In this document: piece after piece, positions 32,746 to 43,024 of the stretch
Layout of the letters: the number at the start of each line of letters is the position of its first letter
Numbering within the stretch: position 1 is the stretch's first letter
Assembly (NCBI GenBank): GCA_949316235.1
Contig: OX438744.1
Span: forward strand, 30,624,778 to 30,688,777
Length of the DNA: 64,000 nucleotides
Direction of reading: 5' to 3'
Origin: Oegoconia quadripuncta
Lineage: Eukaryota; Arthropoda; Insecta; Lepidoptera; Autostichidae
Made by a program: the position numbers and the translations under genes
Notes under the pieces: model-generated
Databases searched by the model: none
What the model saw: the letters and a program-made list of their open reading frames with translations, nothing else
Told to the model about the DNA's origin: nothing

Positions 32746-32890
32746 TTAAGAGCCCATAGTGTCCCACTGTTGGGTAAAGGCCTCCCTCATCTGTTTCCAG
32801 TCGTTTTTATTCTTAACGAGCGCAAACCACCCCTTATTAAAACCATGAAGCTCGTCTCTCCACCGTTTTCGCGGTCAGCAACGTTTGTTA
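32746..32890 (-). pseudogene. RTE-like RT C-terminal tail, minus strand
   Basis: Minus strand encodes RWRDELHGFNKGWFALVKNK, then NDWKQMREAFTQQWDTMGS and the stop at 32746-32748. It has no internal stop in this segment, unlike the relative at 9030-9176. Its (AAT)n tail meets the tail of the neighbouring element head-on. Confidence 0.78.
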
Positions 32891-32891
32891 A

Positions 32892-33080
32892 AGTAAATTA
32901 AAAAATAAACATAGGAAAATAAATATTACATCATAATTAGTACGTAAATAAATCTACAATTGTATAAATGAATATACAAATAAATACACATTTTAATCTA
33001 AATTAGATTTTATGTACTTATATCACGTGTATTATCAAAATATAACCATAAACATTTTATTTTTGTTATCGCATTTCAAT
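32892..33080. other. no gene recognised
   Basis: AT-rich spacer. Confidence 0.35.
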
Positions 33081-33082
33081 AT

Positions 33083-33345
33083 TGTAACTCTGACCACTAT
33101 ACCAAAAGATTGCGGGTTCGAATCCGTTTGTGTGGTGAATACGGACATGTGTACCCGAGTTCCATTAGTCGAGTACACAGTCATGTCCGCAACATATGTT
33201 TTCATTTATTATTTACAATAAAACAATGTATTTATGTATTATATCAACCATTTGATATCCACAACACAAGCATATAGTTGCTTACTGTGGAAATAGCGCT
33301 GTGTGTATGTCTAAGGATATTTATATATTTTTTTATTTTAATATA
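33083..33345 (+). repeat. SINE family B, 5'-damaged copy
   Basis: TAACTCTGACCACTATACCA AAAGATTGCGGGTTCGAATCC begins within the head; part of the segment after box B is deleted. The body ends with ATAGCGCTGTGTGTATGTC. Confidence 0.78.
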
Positions 33346-33499
33346 TATACTTCAATAAACTTATTTTAAGAAATTATAAAATCTTACCATGATTATAGTC
33401 CCCCAGTATCAATTTAGATGATTCTGAAACACAAATAATAGTTAACCATTCTTGTGTTTGCTTTTCACCACTTTCACCCGACGGCCCCAGAGAGGTGGA

Positions 33500-33620
33500 A
33501 TGTTTTTCGAGTACATGTACGTATTGTAGATATCTATGTTACCCCCTAAAGCCTAAAAGGCAGGTTAGATTCGTCTTGGTCTCCAGAGTGTCATAGGATA
33601 CATTTTATGGAAAACATTCA
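33500..33620 (+). repeat. unclassified repeat (GATTCGTCTTGG family)
   Basis: GGTTAGATTCGTCTTGGTCT CCAGAGTGTCATAGGATACA matches 51675-51720. Other parts of this family (ACCCGACTGCCCAAGGAAGG) occur at 39515, 50939 and, reversed, 54880-54925. Confidence 0.6.
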
Positions 33621-33621
33621 A

Positions 33622-34108
33622 CATGGCGCTGATGGGCTTTTTGGTTTTGAAATACTTCAATTTGTTATAATCACATCTAGTTCCCGTCACATCTGCGTTT
33701 TCTGTGTTTTTAGTGGAGCTACAATGGGTTTCCGGATCCGTTCCTTATACACATTTCAGTTTTGGAGCATCGCTTTGCTTTGCTTGCGGAAATTCTAAAT
33801 GAAAATCGGGAATTTTTTGAGGTGACTCTCCTGTGAAAATCCTCAGAATTCTAATATTTTTGAGGTAGTTCGATGTCTCGAATCTATCAGATCTTCTCTA
33901 TTGTCGCTTGGATACAGGCACAACGTCAGGCTTTAATGCTGGTAAATTGACATTAATTCAATTCCGTGTTTGTGTGTCTGGCTTACCTTCACAGTGATAC
34001 CAAACCTGCTTCTCGACAATATCGGTGGTTCTGGCGAAAATCAAAACTCTGTGAATTGAATGTGTAGCAACGTGTAGGCTTGACAAAATCGGTTGAAAAA
34101 AATTTTTT
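33622..34108. other. no gene recognised
   Basis: Short open stretch at 33607-33798 without a known motif. Confidence 0.35.
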
Positions 34109-34111
34109 TTT

Positions 34112-34502
34112 ATACCGGATTATTTTTTTTAATCGTAAAAAAAAATAGGGCATATTAAGTAAGTGAAATAAAAGGTATTGGCATAGATAGTTTAATTTCT
34201 TTTTTCTTCAAAACCATAAAATATAATAAAACGTTGTGTTATTTGACGGGCGCGTTTGCAGCCTATTCCACATAATCACATAATTTAATTAAATAAATTT
34301 AAAAAACTTGGAGAAAATACAAGTTCGTATTAAAATTCGCATGATAGGAACCCTATGAATATCACCAGTCGCATATCAATCTCCGGCAAGTGCGAGGGTC
34401 GATGATAGTTTTGAAAAAAAAAACTACCTATGCCAATAAATTCTGTATCATTTACCTAATATGCCTTATTTTTTTCCTTACGGTAGAAAAACTCATCCGG
34501 TA
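34112..34502. mobile_element. inverted-repeat element with ~90-bp arms (TACCGGAT ends)
   Basis: TACCGGATTATTTTTTTTAA at the left and TACGGTAGAAAAACTCATCC GGTA at the right are the ends of imperfect inverse arms, including GGCATATTAAGTAAGTGAAA and TTGGCATAGATAGTTT. TA lies outside both ends. About 390 bp, no coding sequence: a MITE, probably Tc1/mariner type by its TA target (inference). Confidence 0.7.
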
Positions 34503-34686
34503 TATAACGGATTAGCGATTGACATCACATCTGTTAAGTGAAGATGAGACTTTGTTGGGGTCGGCTCACTCGGAACACCCAACTCATTTGGAGACCTGGC
34601 TACTTATCTCAACAGCCGGAATACGACATTGCTAGCAGCATTGCTGCTTAGCGGCAGACATAGTAGATAAGATGATGTAGTCATTT
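34499..34686 (-). repeat. SINE family A, 3' half, diverged
   Basis: Starts at the very end of the preceding TIR element. ATAACGGATTAGCGATTGAC, GTTAAGTGAAGATGAGAC and GCTTAGCGGCAGACATAG mark the family; the head is missing. Confidence 0.72.
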
Positions 34687-34689
34687 TAT

Positions 34690-35005
34690 TTATTTTTAAT
34701 TTTATTTATTGATATAGAATCAACAACAACATATAAAATACCAATGTCATATTAACTCATGCCAATTACAGATTCATAATTTATTATACCATAATTTTAA
34801 GAAACTATTGTACCATACCGAGATAGATTAGTCAACTTCAGTTATTTCTTATGGATTTTTACTGTGGCCAAATGATACTAACATTAATAAAATATTTGTG
34901 CTAAAAACGACCTATTGGAGCAATATATAAGGACAGATTCTTTAAAAGAACAGCTGCGTCTACGTAAATGCGATCGCTAATAATTTGACGTTTAGCTCGC
35001 ATGCG
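34690..35005. other. no gene recognised
   Basis: AT-rich. Confidence 0.35.
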
Positions 35006-35009
35006 TTCA

Positions 35010-35133
35010 TCGCTAAATCTGGTACCACGTAAGCGCGTTAGAAGTAAGGATAAGGGGATTACGTCTAATGGATAGACGTATCGAGTTATCATAATTTACT
35101 TCTAAGGCGCTTACGTGGCACCAAATTTAGCGG
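35010..35133. repeat. imperfect inverted repeat with ~38-bp arms
   Basis: CGCTAAATCTGGTACCACGT AAGCGCGTTAGAAGTAA (35011-35047) pairs with TTACTTCTAAGGCGCTTACG TGGCACCAAATTTAGCGG (35096-35133) with four or five mismatches around a 48-bp loop. It resembles a very short MITE or a hairpin RNA source. Confidence 0.75.
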
Positions 35134-35194
35134 TGGAACTGGAGACCAAATGGAAACTTTTTAGCATTTTACCCAAAATTTTTAACGGCTGCAG

Positions 35195-35620
35195 ACCTGT
35201 TTAATGAAAGACATTTTGACATTAGCATCCTAATATATGTCTGAAAATATAGCTTCATTTGACAGATATTTCGATAACCATGATGTAAACACTAGAAATA
35301 AAAATAAATTTGATGTTATTTCAACTGGATTTAAGGTCAGTAATTCGTTTAGCTTTTACAATAAGATTCCGGAAGATATAACAGAATTTAGCTATAAATA
35401 AGTTCAAAGTTATCCTGTGATTAGAAGCTAAGAGCAAAAGGCTACTGATATTTAATATTAAAATATTCTTTGATAACTTCTTGACTTCTAAGAATTGAGC
35501 AACCCTTGAATTTCTTACTCATTCTTCTCTAGGGATCACAGCAGCTTTGTGAATAAGCGGTAAATTTAAAAATTGCGACGATTTCAAGCAATCATTTGTA
35601 TCCTAAGAAATAAAGATTTT
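35195..35620 (+). pseudogene. Jockey-like RT end and 3' UTR, decayed
   Basis: FYNKIPEDITEF is readable at about 35357-35392, preceded by NTRNKNKFDVIST (35288-35326). The 3' UTR shares GAGCAACCCTTGAATTTCTT ACTCATTCTTCTCTAGGG with 39276-39315 and ends with AATAAAGATTTTTTT. Frameshifts and stops are present. Confidence 0.7.
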
Positions 35621-35621
35621 T

Positions 35622-36205
35622 TTCATTTTCAACAGTAATCACGGGATCTGGAAATCGATCTTCTTGTTGTCTTCTTTATCAAGAACCACGGTGGCTATTA
35701 GATATTTGTAGCAAATAACTAGCAACGTTATATCCATCTTTACAGCGAATTCCGAATCAAAGTAAAGAACAGCGACAACCCAAACGAAGTACAATAGAAA
35801 GCATTTATAAAACGCGGTAACGTAATGTACCAACTACCCTCGAAATGGACCCACTAAGTTTAGATAACATCAAAAGACAATACAGCCTTACATAATTTAT
35901 TATATCGCGGGCAAAAACGCTCCAACGGCGGTTTCAAGTTAAACTAACTGGGACTTACTGATATCTCGTTCGGAGAGCAAATATAGATAAACTACAGATA
36001 TAGTTTCAGGTCAACTACATGCAGTTGGTGAAAAGATTCCCTTCATGAAGGCCCCTTGTTCGAATTTTCTCTCTAAGCCTATGGAGTACATAAATCATAC
36101 GTCAGATAATTAAGTGTTGATCACAGACGTATAATGAGAAGGGGATCAGCGAAGTCGACATGTGCATCTCCATGCAGCATAGACTACTTGGTACTTGTAT
36201 CCAAA
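35622..36205. other. no gene recognised
   Basis: A short minus open stretch (35639-35833) is not recognisable. Confidence 0.35.
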
Positions 36206-36211
36206 CTGGTT

Positions 36212-36445
36212 GGTACTTGGTTGGTGGTAGGGCATTTTAAAATGTCCGCCTGGCTAGCTACCCCCATCTTATCTAAATCTGCCGCCAAGCAGCAATGTTA
36301 ATAGCATTGTTGTGTTCCGGTTGTCAGAGATAAGATAGCCAAGTCCCCCAAATGTGTTGGGGTTTCCGGGTCAGTACGCTTCCACCTTCCACCTCATCTT
36401 GACTTAACATCAGGTGTGATTGAGGTCAAGTACGAACCCGTCTAT
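36212..36445 (+). repeat. SINE family A, 5'-truncated
   Basis: Begins at GGTACTTGGTTGGTGGTAGG, lacking A and B boxes, then keeps the whole body through AACATCAGGTGTGATTGAGG and GTACGAACCCGTC. Confidence 0.87.
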
Positions 36446-37105
36446 AATATGTTTATAATACGTTTTAGATTAGATATTAGTAAACTAAGTAATCTGATAG
36501 CCAGAAAATGGTAACCGATTTTCAGAAGTCTCTTCATACGTCAAAAATTAAACGTGGCTAATTCTTTTGTATGGAAACTGACTAATATTTGAAATCTTGG
36601 TGTTCACATAGGCTGCATTATACCTATCATATGTCAACTAAAATACAACGACGAGGACCACACCGTATGGTATGATGCTTAGGATGCTCAGCGTTACCCC
36701 GCTGCATGGCGAGGCTGAACCTTTATACAAAAAGATACCAGGCCTGAGGATGCGGATGCGAGAAAAAGCCAAGTAGATATTTTTTGAGCAAGGATTTCGC
36801 GTCCGACCATAAGGGGTCCATGATCTCTAGCGCATATGCTGCAAACTCTTAGAGATGAGACAGCTGTACTTTCCGGTCGCAAATAATAAATTTTTGTTGG
36901 TGAGTTTCGGCTGCAATAGTATCCATCCTATAGGCTCATATAGTGCTCAATTAATTGCTTAGGAGCAGATTTAACATTAACTTAGGAACAAACATGCAGG
37001 TTATTTTTCCTTGGCGTTGTCAACGTAGAGTATTGCAGGTTTTTCGCGGGGAAATGCTTTATTACAGGTGCTATATTTAACTAATGCAGATTTTTGTTAC
37101 TAGAG
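36446..37105. other. no gene recognised
   Basis: 36694-36882 on the minus strand is open and Cys-containing (RVCSICARDHGPLMVGRE), but I cannot assign it to a family; a transposon remnant is possible. Confidence 0.35.
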
Positions 37106-37109
37106 CATT

Positions 37110-37262
37110 TTGTTTTGTTTGTTTGTTTGTTTGTAAACGCTTTATTGTACTTCATATGAATAAATGTACATCGATAAATTAAATGTAACTTAAAATTAAG
37201 TACAAAGGCGGACTTATCCCATAAAGGGATCTCTTCCCGTCAACCTTGGTAAATATAACACA
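37110..37262 (-). repeat. non-LTR 3' end with (CAAA)n tail
   Basis: Minus strand: GACGGGAAGAGATCCCTTTA TGGGATAAGTCCGCC ... TACAATAAAGCG then (CAAA)n at 37110-37133. GAAGAGATC...TAAG is shared with the elements at 32521 and 60140. Confidence 0.6.
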
Positions 37263-37264
37263 TT

Positions 37265-38015
37265 GACTGGGCGTACAAAAAGCTAATCATTTTCATTAAA
37301 ACTATGAATCTACATATTATATACCTACTATACTACAATAGATATGTATACTTACTTACATAATTAGATACATACATAAATATAATGCATACCTACTTAT
37401 ACAATACATAATACATAATTCTATATGCAGTTACAGTTCACAGTTGAAATCTATATATTTTTAACATTGTAATATAAGATAAAGGTAGTATTGAAATAAT
37501 AACATATATAATATTATTATTAGCTCAATTTGCGAAAGAATCCACACTCCAAAGCTTTCTAATATTCGTTTTAAAGGAATCAAGCTTTTGTTCATTATAT
37601 TTGGAGATTGTGGCATTTTAATTATTACTTGGGTATTCTGATTTAGTACTGGTTGAATGATGATAGGACAATTTATCCGCCTAGTTAACTCCCAGCCCAA
37701 ACTGGCAAATGTTTCTAACGTTTCATTTCTCGCAGCTGATAACTGGATCTCTATAAATCACGGACAGTTGACCTGTAATCAGTTATTAGGAGTAAGGGGT
37801 TAGCGTTTGTTTCGTTTGCCACTTACATACATCCAAAATCTTGCCAGCCAGCTGCAGTAATGCAGCATTGTACTGGCCAAGATATTTCTTCAAATTGAGT
37901 CATGGCAGCAACTTGTTGACCTAAAGGGCCTAATCGTTGCCAACCTGCTGGCTCAGTGTAACGATTAGGGCAACAGCTCCCACAAAATACGGATCATACC
38001 TTGATGTAATTTTTT
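37265..38015. other. no gene recognised
   Basis: Minus frame 37461-37700 includes NMNKSLIPLKRILESFGVW, vaguely like a transposon tail, but not assignable. Otherwise AT-rich. Confidence 0.35.
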
Positions 38016-38017
38016 GA

Positions 38018-38250
38018 CGACCGATTGGTGTAGTGGATAGTGACCCTGTCAGCGAAACCAACGGTTGCGGGTTCGAATCCCGCGACGGGTAAATGTTTGT
38101 GTGATGAATATGAACATTTATTCCTGAGTCATGGATGTTTATATAAATATTTATGTATTTTTATCCGTTATCTAGTATCCATAGTACAAGGTTTGCTTAA
38201 TTTGGGACTAGATGATTGGTGTAAGTGTCCGAAATATTTATATAACAAAA
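38018..38250 (+). repeat. SINE family C, reference copy
   Basis: Head GACGACCGATTGGTGTAGTG (tRNA-like, box A), CAACGGTTGCGGGTTCGAAT (box B), ATGATGAATATGAACATT, TATCCGTTATCTAGTATCCA, GGGACTAGATGATTGGTGTA, AAATATTTATATAAC. About 230 bp. Confidence 0.88.
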
Positions 38251-38458
38251 AAAATTGGGAAACCTACAGCCTCCCCAGATTTGAGTTACATATAATAAAA
38301 AAAAAACAACCAAACTGGTCGTGTGTAGCTGAAACAAGTAAACTAAGTAACGCTCGTCCCTCGTCACATGTCAAGTGTGGACCGGTTCAGGGAAGGGATG
38401 CGCCCCGAAAATTGGTTTTCGGCTCGCTTGAGCGTTAGATTAATTTGTTTATGAGCTA

Positions 38459-38820
38459 CGGGCCCAGATTGCGTTTTTATACAAAATCGTGGGCCCATTC
38501 AGGAAGTTTGTGGGCGCGGTGGTTAAATTAGAAAAGGGATTTTGGGTTCTCATCCATTGTATAGTTAAGTTAGAGTTATTGTTGTTTTGGTGTCTAAAGA
38601 GCTTGTGGTCCCGTCTAGATTACTATCGAAGTCTATTAGCGAAGTTAAGGAACGTTTCAAGCAGGCCTTTTCTTCATCACTTGAAAGAGCTTGTTTAATT
38701 AATGAAAGGAACTGTTTATTTTTAACACAGAATTTTCGTTTTTGATTTGCGACGTTAAGCAACTTCTTTGATGGGGTACAGGGTCTGAAAACGTTGACTG
38801 TGACCATCAATCTGGGCCCG
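38459..38820. repeat. possible TIR element with 13-bp ends
   Basis: CGGGCCCAGATTG (38459-38471) and CAATCTGGGCCCG (38808-38820) are perfect inverse complements 362 bp apart end to end. The interior has two GCGAAGTTAAG/GCGACGTTAAGCAAC phrases reminiscent of the 5S-like SINE. No target duplication was identified. Confidence 0.5.
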
Positions 38821-38864
38821 CGTGGTAACGAGCGGTTCGCGCGGTTTACAAACTGGGCCCCAGA

Positions 38865-39140
38865 GTGTCTCTTAGGAATAAATTTGAAGAAATTAATATA
38901 TTAACATTAGCATCGCAATATGTTTACGAAAACTTAATATATATAAGAATAAATCTAGAATCGTTTAAGAAAAATAGTGATATACATAATGTTAATACGA
39001 GATATAAAAATAAACTTGCTGTTCATGCCAGCCGTTTGCACAAAGTTACTAAGTCATTTAAGGGGCATATACGCTTTTATAATAAGTTTCTAGTGGACAT
39101 TCAAAATTTACCTTTAAATAAGTACAAAAAACCATCATAA
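38865..39140 (+). pseudogene. Jockey-like reverse transcriptase, C-terminal end
   Basis: The open frame (91 residues) reads RNKFEEINILTLASQYVYEN, LIYIRINLESFKKNSDIHNV, NTRYKNKL, then FYNKFLVDIQNLPLNKYK. The NILTL-Y-YEN, DIH-x-NTR and FYNK motifs are the standard closing section of insect Jockey-type reverse transcriptases. A stop replaces the last part (GYYNISDYLDDKQA is readable in another frame at about 39151-39195). The polymerase core is missing. Confidence 0.85.
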
Positions 39141-39422
39141 AACAGACATTATTTACCAAAGGCTATTATAATATTTCTGACTATCTGGATGATAAGCAAG
39201 CATAGACATAGACCGCTCGGTATATTCAGTCTAATAATACAATATATTATAATTGTAACCCAAACTTATTTAAAGAGCAACCCTTGAGTTTCTTGCTCAT
39301 TCTTCTCTGCGGAATCAGCTTTGTGAATGAGCAATAATGTCAATAACTATAATAATATAAAAAATTTGACGTTTTCAAGTGATAATTTTTGTCCTACGAA
39401 ATAAAATATTATTTTGATTTTT
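39141..39422 (+). mobile_element. 3' UTR of the Jockey-like element
   Basis: AAAGAGCAACCCTTGAGTTT CTTGCTCATTCTTCTCTGCG ... TCCTACGAAATAAAATATTATTTTGATTTTT. Shared with 21838-22172, 35500-35620 and, in reverse, 58905-59005. Confidence 0.75.
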
Positions 39423-39504
39423 GGTAGATTATGACCCAAGTTCCAACCCAGTGAGAGGAGGTTGTTCTCCAAGCCTAGATATAATTTGGCGTCGTTCACA
39501 CATT

Positions 39505-39580
39505 ATTTTTACCCGACTGCCCAAGGAAGGAGGGTAATGTCTTTCAAGTGTATGTAAGTGGGTATGTAGATTTCTATGTT
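39505..39580 (+). repeat. unclassified repeat (ACCCGACTGCCC family)
   Basis: TTTTTACCCGACTGCCCAAG GAAGGAGGGTAATG ... GTATGTAGATTTCTATG; also at 50936 and 51845 (plus) and 54880-54925 (minus). Confidence 0.65.
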
Positions 39581-39620
39581 ACCATATGTTACCATATGTT
39601 ACAATATGTTACCATATGTA
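39577..39620 (+). repeat. 10-bp tandem repeat, four units
   Basis: ATGTTACCAT is repeated about four times (one unit has ATGTTACAAT), ending where the SINE A copy begins. Confidence 0.85.
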
Positions 39621-39925
39621 AACAACATAGGTTCGAATCGGGGTTTGCTGGTTCGATCCCCAGCGGGGTACATGTTTAATATTCGGTTTGCCCGGATGGT
39701 TGGTCATTTTAAATGTCCGCCTGGCTAGCTCCCACCATCCTATCTAAATCTGCCGCCGAACAGTAACGTTAATAGCATTGTTGTGTTCCGGTTGTCAGAG
39801 ATAAGATAGCCAGTCCCCCAAATAAGATGGGGTTACCGGGTTAGTACGCTTCCACGTTTGCCGTCATCTTCACTTCACTGCACTTAACATCAGGTGTGAT
39901 TGAGGTCAATGTGTATAAAATAAGA
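39615..39925 (+). repeat. SINE family A, 5'-damaged copy
   Basis: GTAAACAACATAGGTTCGAA then a second GGTTCGATCCCCAGCGGGG, so the head carries a duplicated B-box-like sequence. The body and GTGTATAAAATAAG tail are present; ACTTCACTGCACTTAAC shows a small internal duplication. Confidence 0.82.
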
Positions 39926-39929
39926 GATA

Positions 39930-40545
39930 AATGAGGTGGTCCATTGCCGAAATACGAGTAACTCTTTCATTTTCTGACGAGGAACTCAAACGAGGTCTCA
40001 GTGAAACACTCATAACTAGATCTAATTAGACTTTAAGAAGTCAGGTTCAGAGGTTTTAAACCTCTGTTATCTTGTGTATGAGATTCATATGAGGTCCCGC
40101 GGAAGTCTACAGCAATTATCTATACAATTTAGCACCGATGCGTTGCGAGTTGTCGAGGAATCCACATTGCCACTAAACTTGCGACTTTACGGCGACCGCA
40201 GTGCGATTTTATCTCGGATAAAATTACAAAGATAATTATCATTGACAGAGGCCAATAACGGTATGTGAGGTGTGGTAATTGGAAATGAGGATAAGCTTCT
40301 CAGCGATCGCATATTGATTGCAGCTTGCCAAGTGAATCGAAAGTCATAAATGTTCAAACATTATCGATGATAGTTTCTAAGTTTTATGGCGTGATATTCG
40401 AAGGAATAATATGAATCACTTGATGTAAAATTGTTTAAAGGTTCTGTGTTTGACTTACCGTTGAGTAAGTTCAGATATATAGCAGATTGTAACGCTTGTT
40501 CCTCCTCTACAAATTAGTAATGGGAACCGGATTTTACAATTAAGA
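39930..40545. other. no gene recognised
   Basis: A moderately GC-rich, possibly single-copy stretch near 40130-40210; no frame recognised. Confidence 0.35.
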
Positions 40546-40548
40546 GGG

Positions 40549-40672
40549 TTTATTTGTAAAAAAAAATGTATTTGTGTAGTTTATCAACCATCTGGTATCC
40601 ATAACACAAGCCTAGATGCTTACTGTGGACCTAGATGACGCTGTGTGTTTGTGCAAAGACATTTATTTATTT
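40549..40672 (+). repeat. SINE family B, 3' fragment
   Basis: GTTTATCAACCATCTGGTAT, CCTAGATGACGCTGTGTGTT and (TTTA)n match the 3' body of the copy at 53845. Confidence 0.82.
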
Positions 40673-40694
40673 ATTATTATTATTATTTATCCTA

Positions 40695-40988
40695 TCCAGT
40701 GGCGCCCTCATTGGATTAATTGAGATTTCTTTTTAAATACAAAATCAAATAAAAAAATCGCTCTACACTTGAGAAGCCTTATAAGAGCTAATTATAAATG
40801 ATACTTACGTAGCTTTGATGTAGGTTAATTTCCAGAATTCACTATTACTATAAGAAAGTTTTTTATCAAAAATTCAAAATTTATTTAGGTATTATTTATT
40901 AGTTTAGGTTTCTCGAGTGCAAGTCAGAGCGATTTTATAAATATATTTAAAAAGAAAAATCAATTTATCCAATGAGGGCGCCACTGGA
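40695..40988. mobile_element. 294-bp MITE with ~85-bp inverted arms
   Basis: TCCAGTGGCGCCCTCATTGG at the left and CCAATGAGGGCGCCACTGGA at the right are exact inverse complements; the arms continue through TTTCTTTTTAAATA and ATCGCTCT. Target duplication unclear. Related right-end sequence lies at 41485-41575 and perhaps 4992-5185. Confidence 0.82.
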
Positions 40989-41484
40989 CGGATTAATTCC
41001 TCTTAATGTGTGGCATAACATTAGCTTTAATTACGGTTATTGTCGAAAATTTCAAATTACTGATAAAAACGGCCACTTCGTGTATTCTGGAAAATAACCT
41101 TTTTTCCTTTTGAATATGTCAATCCCATTGTACCTTAGCTAAATAGCGAAAGAGAGAATTATTGGTGACAACGTTCATCAAACTACACAAGGACAAAGTT
41201 GCTTCAGAAGTAGGAACAACTAGTAGTTTTGTAGCTTTGAATAATGCCTACATCGAGTCTGTTCACATTAAATTTTCTAATAAACATTATGTCTCTCTCT
41301 ACTGTTCTTGGCACACTCCATCAGTAAGTGTTGCACGTCTTCAATTTGTCCACAAACATCGCAATTAGGTGAATCTGCCTTTTTCATTAAAAATGCAAAT
41401 TTTCCTGATGGATAGTGCCCGGATCTAACTCTGAATATCAATTTAATATTATTTCTCCCTAATTCTCCCCATCAAAGCTGTTTA
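40989..41484. other. no gene recognised
   Basis: A short open stretch at 41162-41368 is not recognisable. Confidence 0.35.
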
Positions 41485-41580
41485 GGTATTATTTATAATT
41501 AGCTTTGAGGCTTCTCGAGTGCACATCAAATCGATATTTATAATCTAAGTTTATCTAATGAGGGCAACCACTCGAATAAC
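41485..41580. repeat. right end of the 294-bp MITE family
   Basis: TTTAGGTATTATTTATAATT, GCTTCTCGAGTGCACATCAA and TATCTAATGAGGGCAACCAC follow the right arm of 40695-40988 with changes. Confidence 0.6.
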
Positions 41581-42080
41581 TCTCTTAAACGCTATTGGCT
41601 GTTTTCACAATAATGTAAAACAAATGAGTAAACAATTTTCTCCAAATCCGGTACTCAAACGGATGTGTCATTTAATCGCAAATTAAGTAGTATGTCTGTC
41701 CGTAAACGAAGCGATAACGAGACTGAGACGCTTCGTCATCTGCGGCCACTCGCGGCTTGGAGCATAGCCAGGGCACGAAGTGCTTGGGTTTTAACCCCGG
41801 ATTGCACTAATGCGACGTTGCGATTGTCAGAATTCCACTTGCTATTTTTACGTCATCAGATTCAGGCATGTAGAGATATATAGCTAACTGGATGGATGCG
41901 AAGTTATGACATTTTGCGGAACAAATATGGGGCGTCTCATAGCTATGCGACACGAAGTGAAAGTACCTGAAACATATAGATGGGGTATTTTGCTTTATGG
42001 AGACATTTCTTTATTTATAAAAGTTAGTAATACTGCATTCATAGATTTCTTAAAAGTTGCTTGACTCATCAGTGAAGCAT
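41581..42080. other. no gene recognised
   Basis: Open stretch 41665-41883 has no known motif; no repeat copy noticed. Confidence 0.35.
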
Positions 42081-42081
42081 C

Positions 42082-42480
42082 ATCATATTAGCCGAAGGAG
42101 TTCCACTGCTCGACAAAGGCCTCGCTAGAGATCTCCACAACGATCAGTCCTGTGCTGCCCGCATCCAGCGACTTCTTCTTCACCAAATCGTCGGTCCACC
42201 TCGTGGGGGCTCGGGCAGACGCTGCTTCTCCCGGTCTGTGGTCGCCACTCGAGTACCTTTCCGCCCCAACGGACGTCGGTTCTTCGAGCAATGTGCCCCG
42301 CCCACTGCCACATAAGTTTGACAATTCTTCGGGGTGACACCGAGCATAGCTCTCTTCATTGCCCTGTGGGTGACCTTGAGCCGTCTTATGAGGCCCTTAG
42401 TGAGCGACCACGTTTCAGTTCCATATTGCAATACTGGCAACACACACACAGTGAATCGAATTAACCATGGTGGATATAAA
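42082..42480 (-). pseudogene. RTE-like reverse transcriptase, C-terminal remnant with frameshifts
   Basis: Minus strand: VLPVLQYGTETWSLTKGLIR and RLKVTHRAMKRAMLGV, then in a second frame IVKLMWQWAGHIARRTDVRW and GGKVLEWRPQTGR, then in a third PTRWTDDLVKK, ending AFVEQWNSFG. The order YGTETW, MLG, W-QWAGHIARR, VLEWRP, RWTDDL is that of RTE-clade reverse transcriptase ends. At least two frameshifts separate the parts. Confidence 0.88.
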
Positions 42481-42481
42481 A

Positions 42482-42942
42482 ACATTTTTTTTTATGATGC
42501 TGATCGAAAGCGTCAATTGTAAGGATTAATTCCTTCTGGTAACTTAGTATTTTAAATTAAAGAAACACTGTTTTAAATTTTAAAAAATTGAACAATTTAA
42601 TCAGACCAGAAACGAACTTAAAACTGCCTATGTCTACTTTTGCGATTAATTTAGAAAATGTTCACAATATAATGCTTCATCGTTTATGCAAATTGGCAGT
42701 TTATTTTTATTTTGGTAACTATTTATGATCATTGACAATTTGAGATTGTCAAAATATTTTTTTTTGAAGTTTTCGGATATGAAGATTCTGCGTTGGAGGA
42801 CACCAAAGGACTAGCTTAATTTTTTTTACGTGTGCCATATAATCTACACAATTATTGTGTAAATGAATAAAACTTTCTGTTTATATAATAATGTGAAGAT
42901 ATTCATGTTTTGCAATGGGCGATTAAAGTTCGTAAGGGCGTA
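42482..42942. other. no gene recognised
   Basis: AT-rich. Confidence 0.35.
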
Positions 42943-42945
42943 AGG

Positions 42946-43022
42946 GACGCTTCCACCTTCGACCTCATCTTCACTTAACATCAGGTGTGATTGAGGTCAA
43001 GTTCGAACCCGTCGTGCATACT
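42946..43022 (+). repeat. SINE family A, 3' end fragment
   Basis: GGGACGCTTCCACCTTCGAC CTCATCTTCACTTAACATCA ... ACCCGTCGTGCATA; only the last ~75 bp of the family. Confidence 0.85.
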
Positions 43023-43024
43023 TT

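Noticed and set aside
32659..32901. Open frame encoding repeats of LYCIV
   Set aside because: It is simply the (GTATT)16 microsatellite read in one frame.
39577..39620. CRISPR-like or satellite array
   Set aside because: Four 10-bp units without spacers; a small tandem repeat only.
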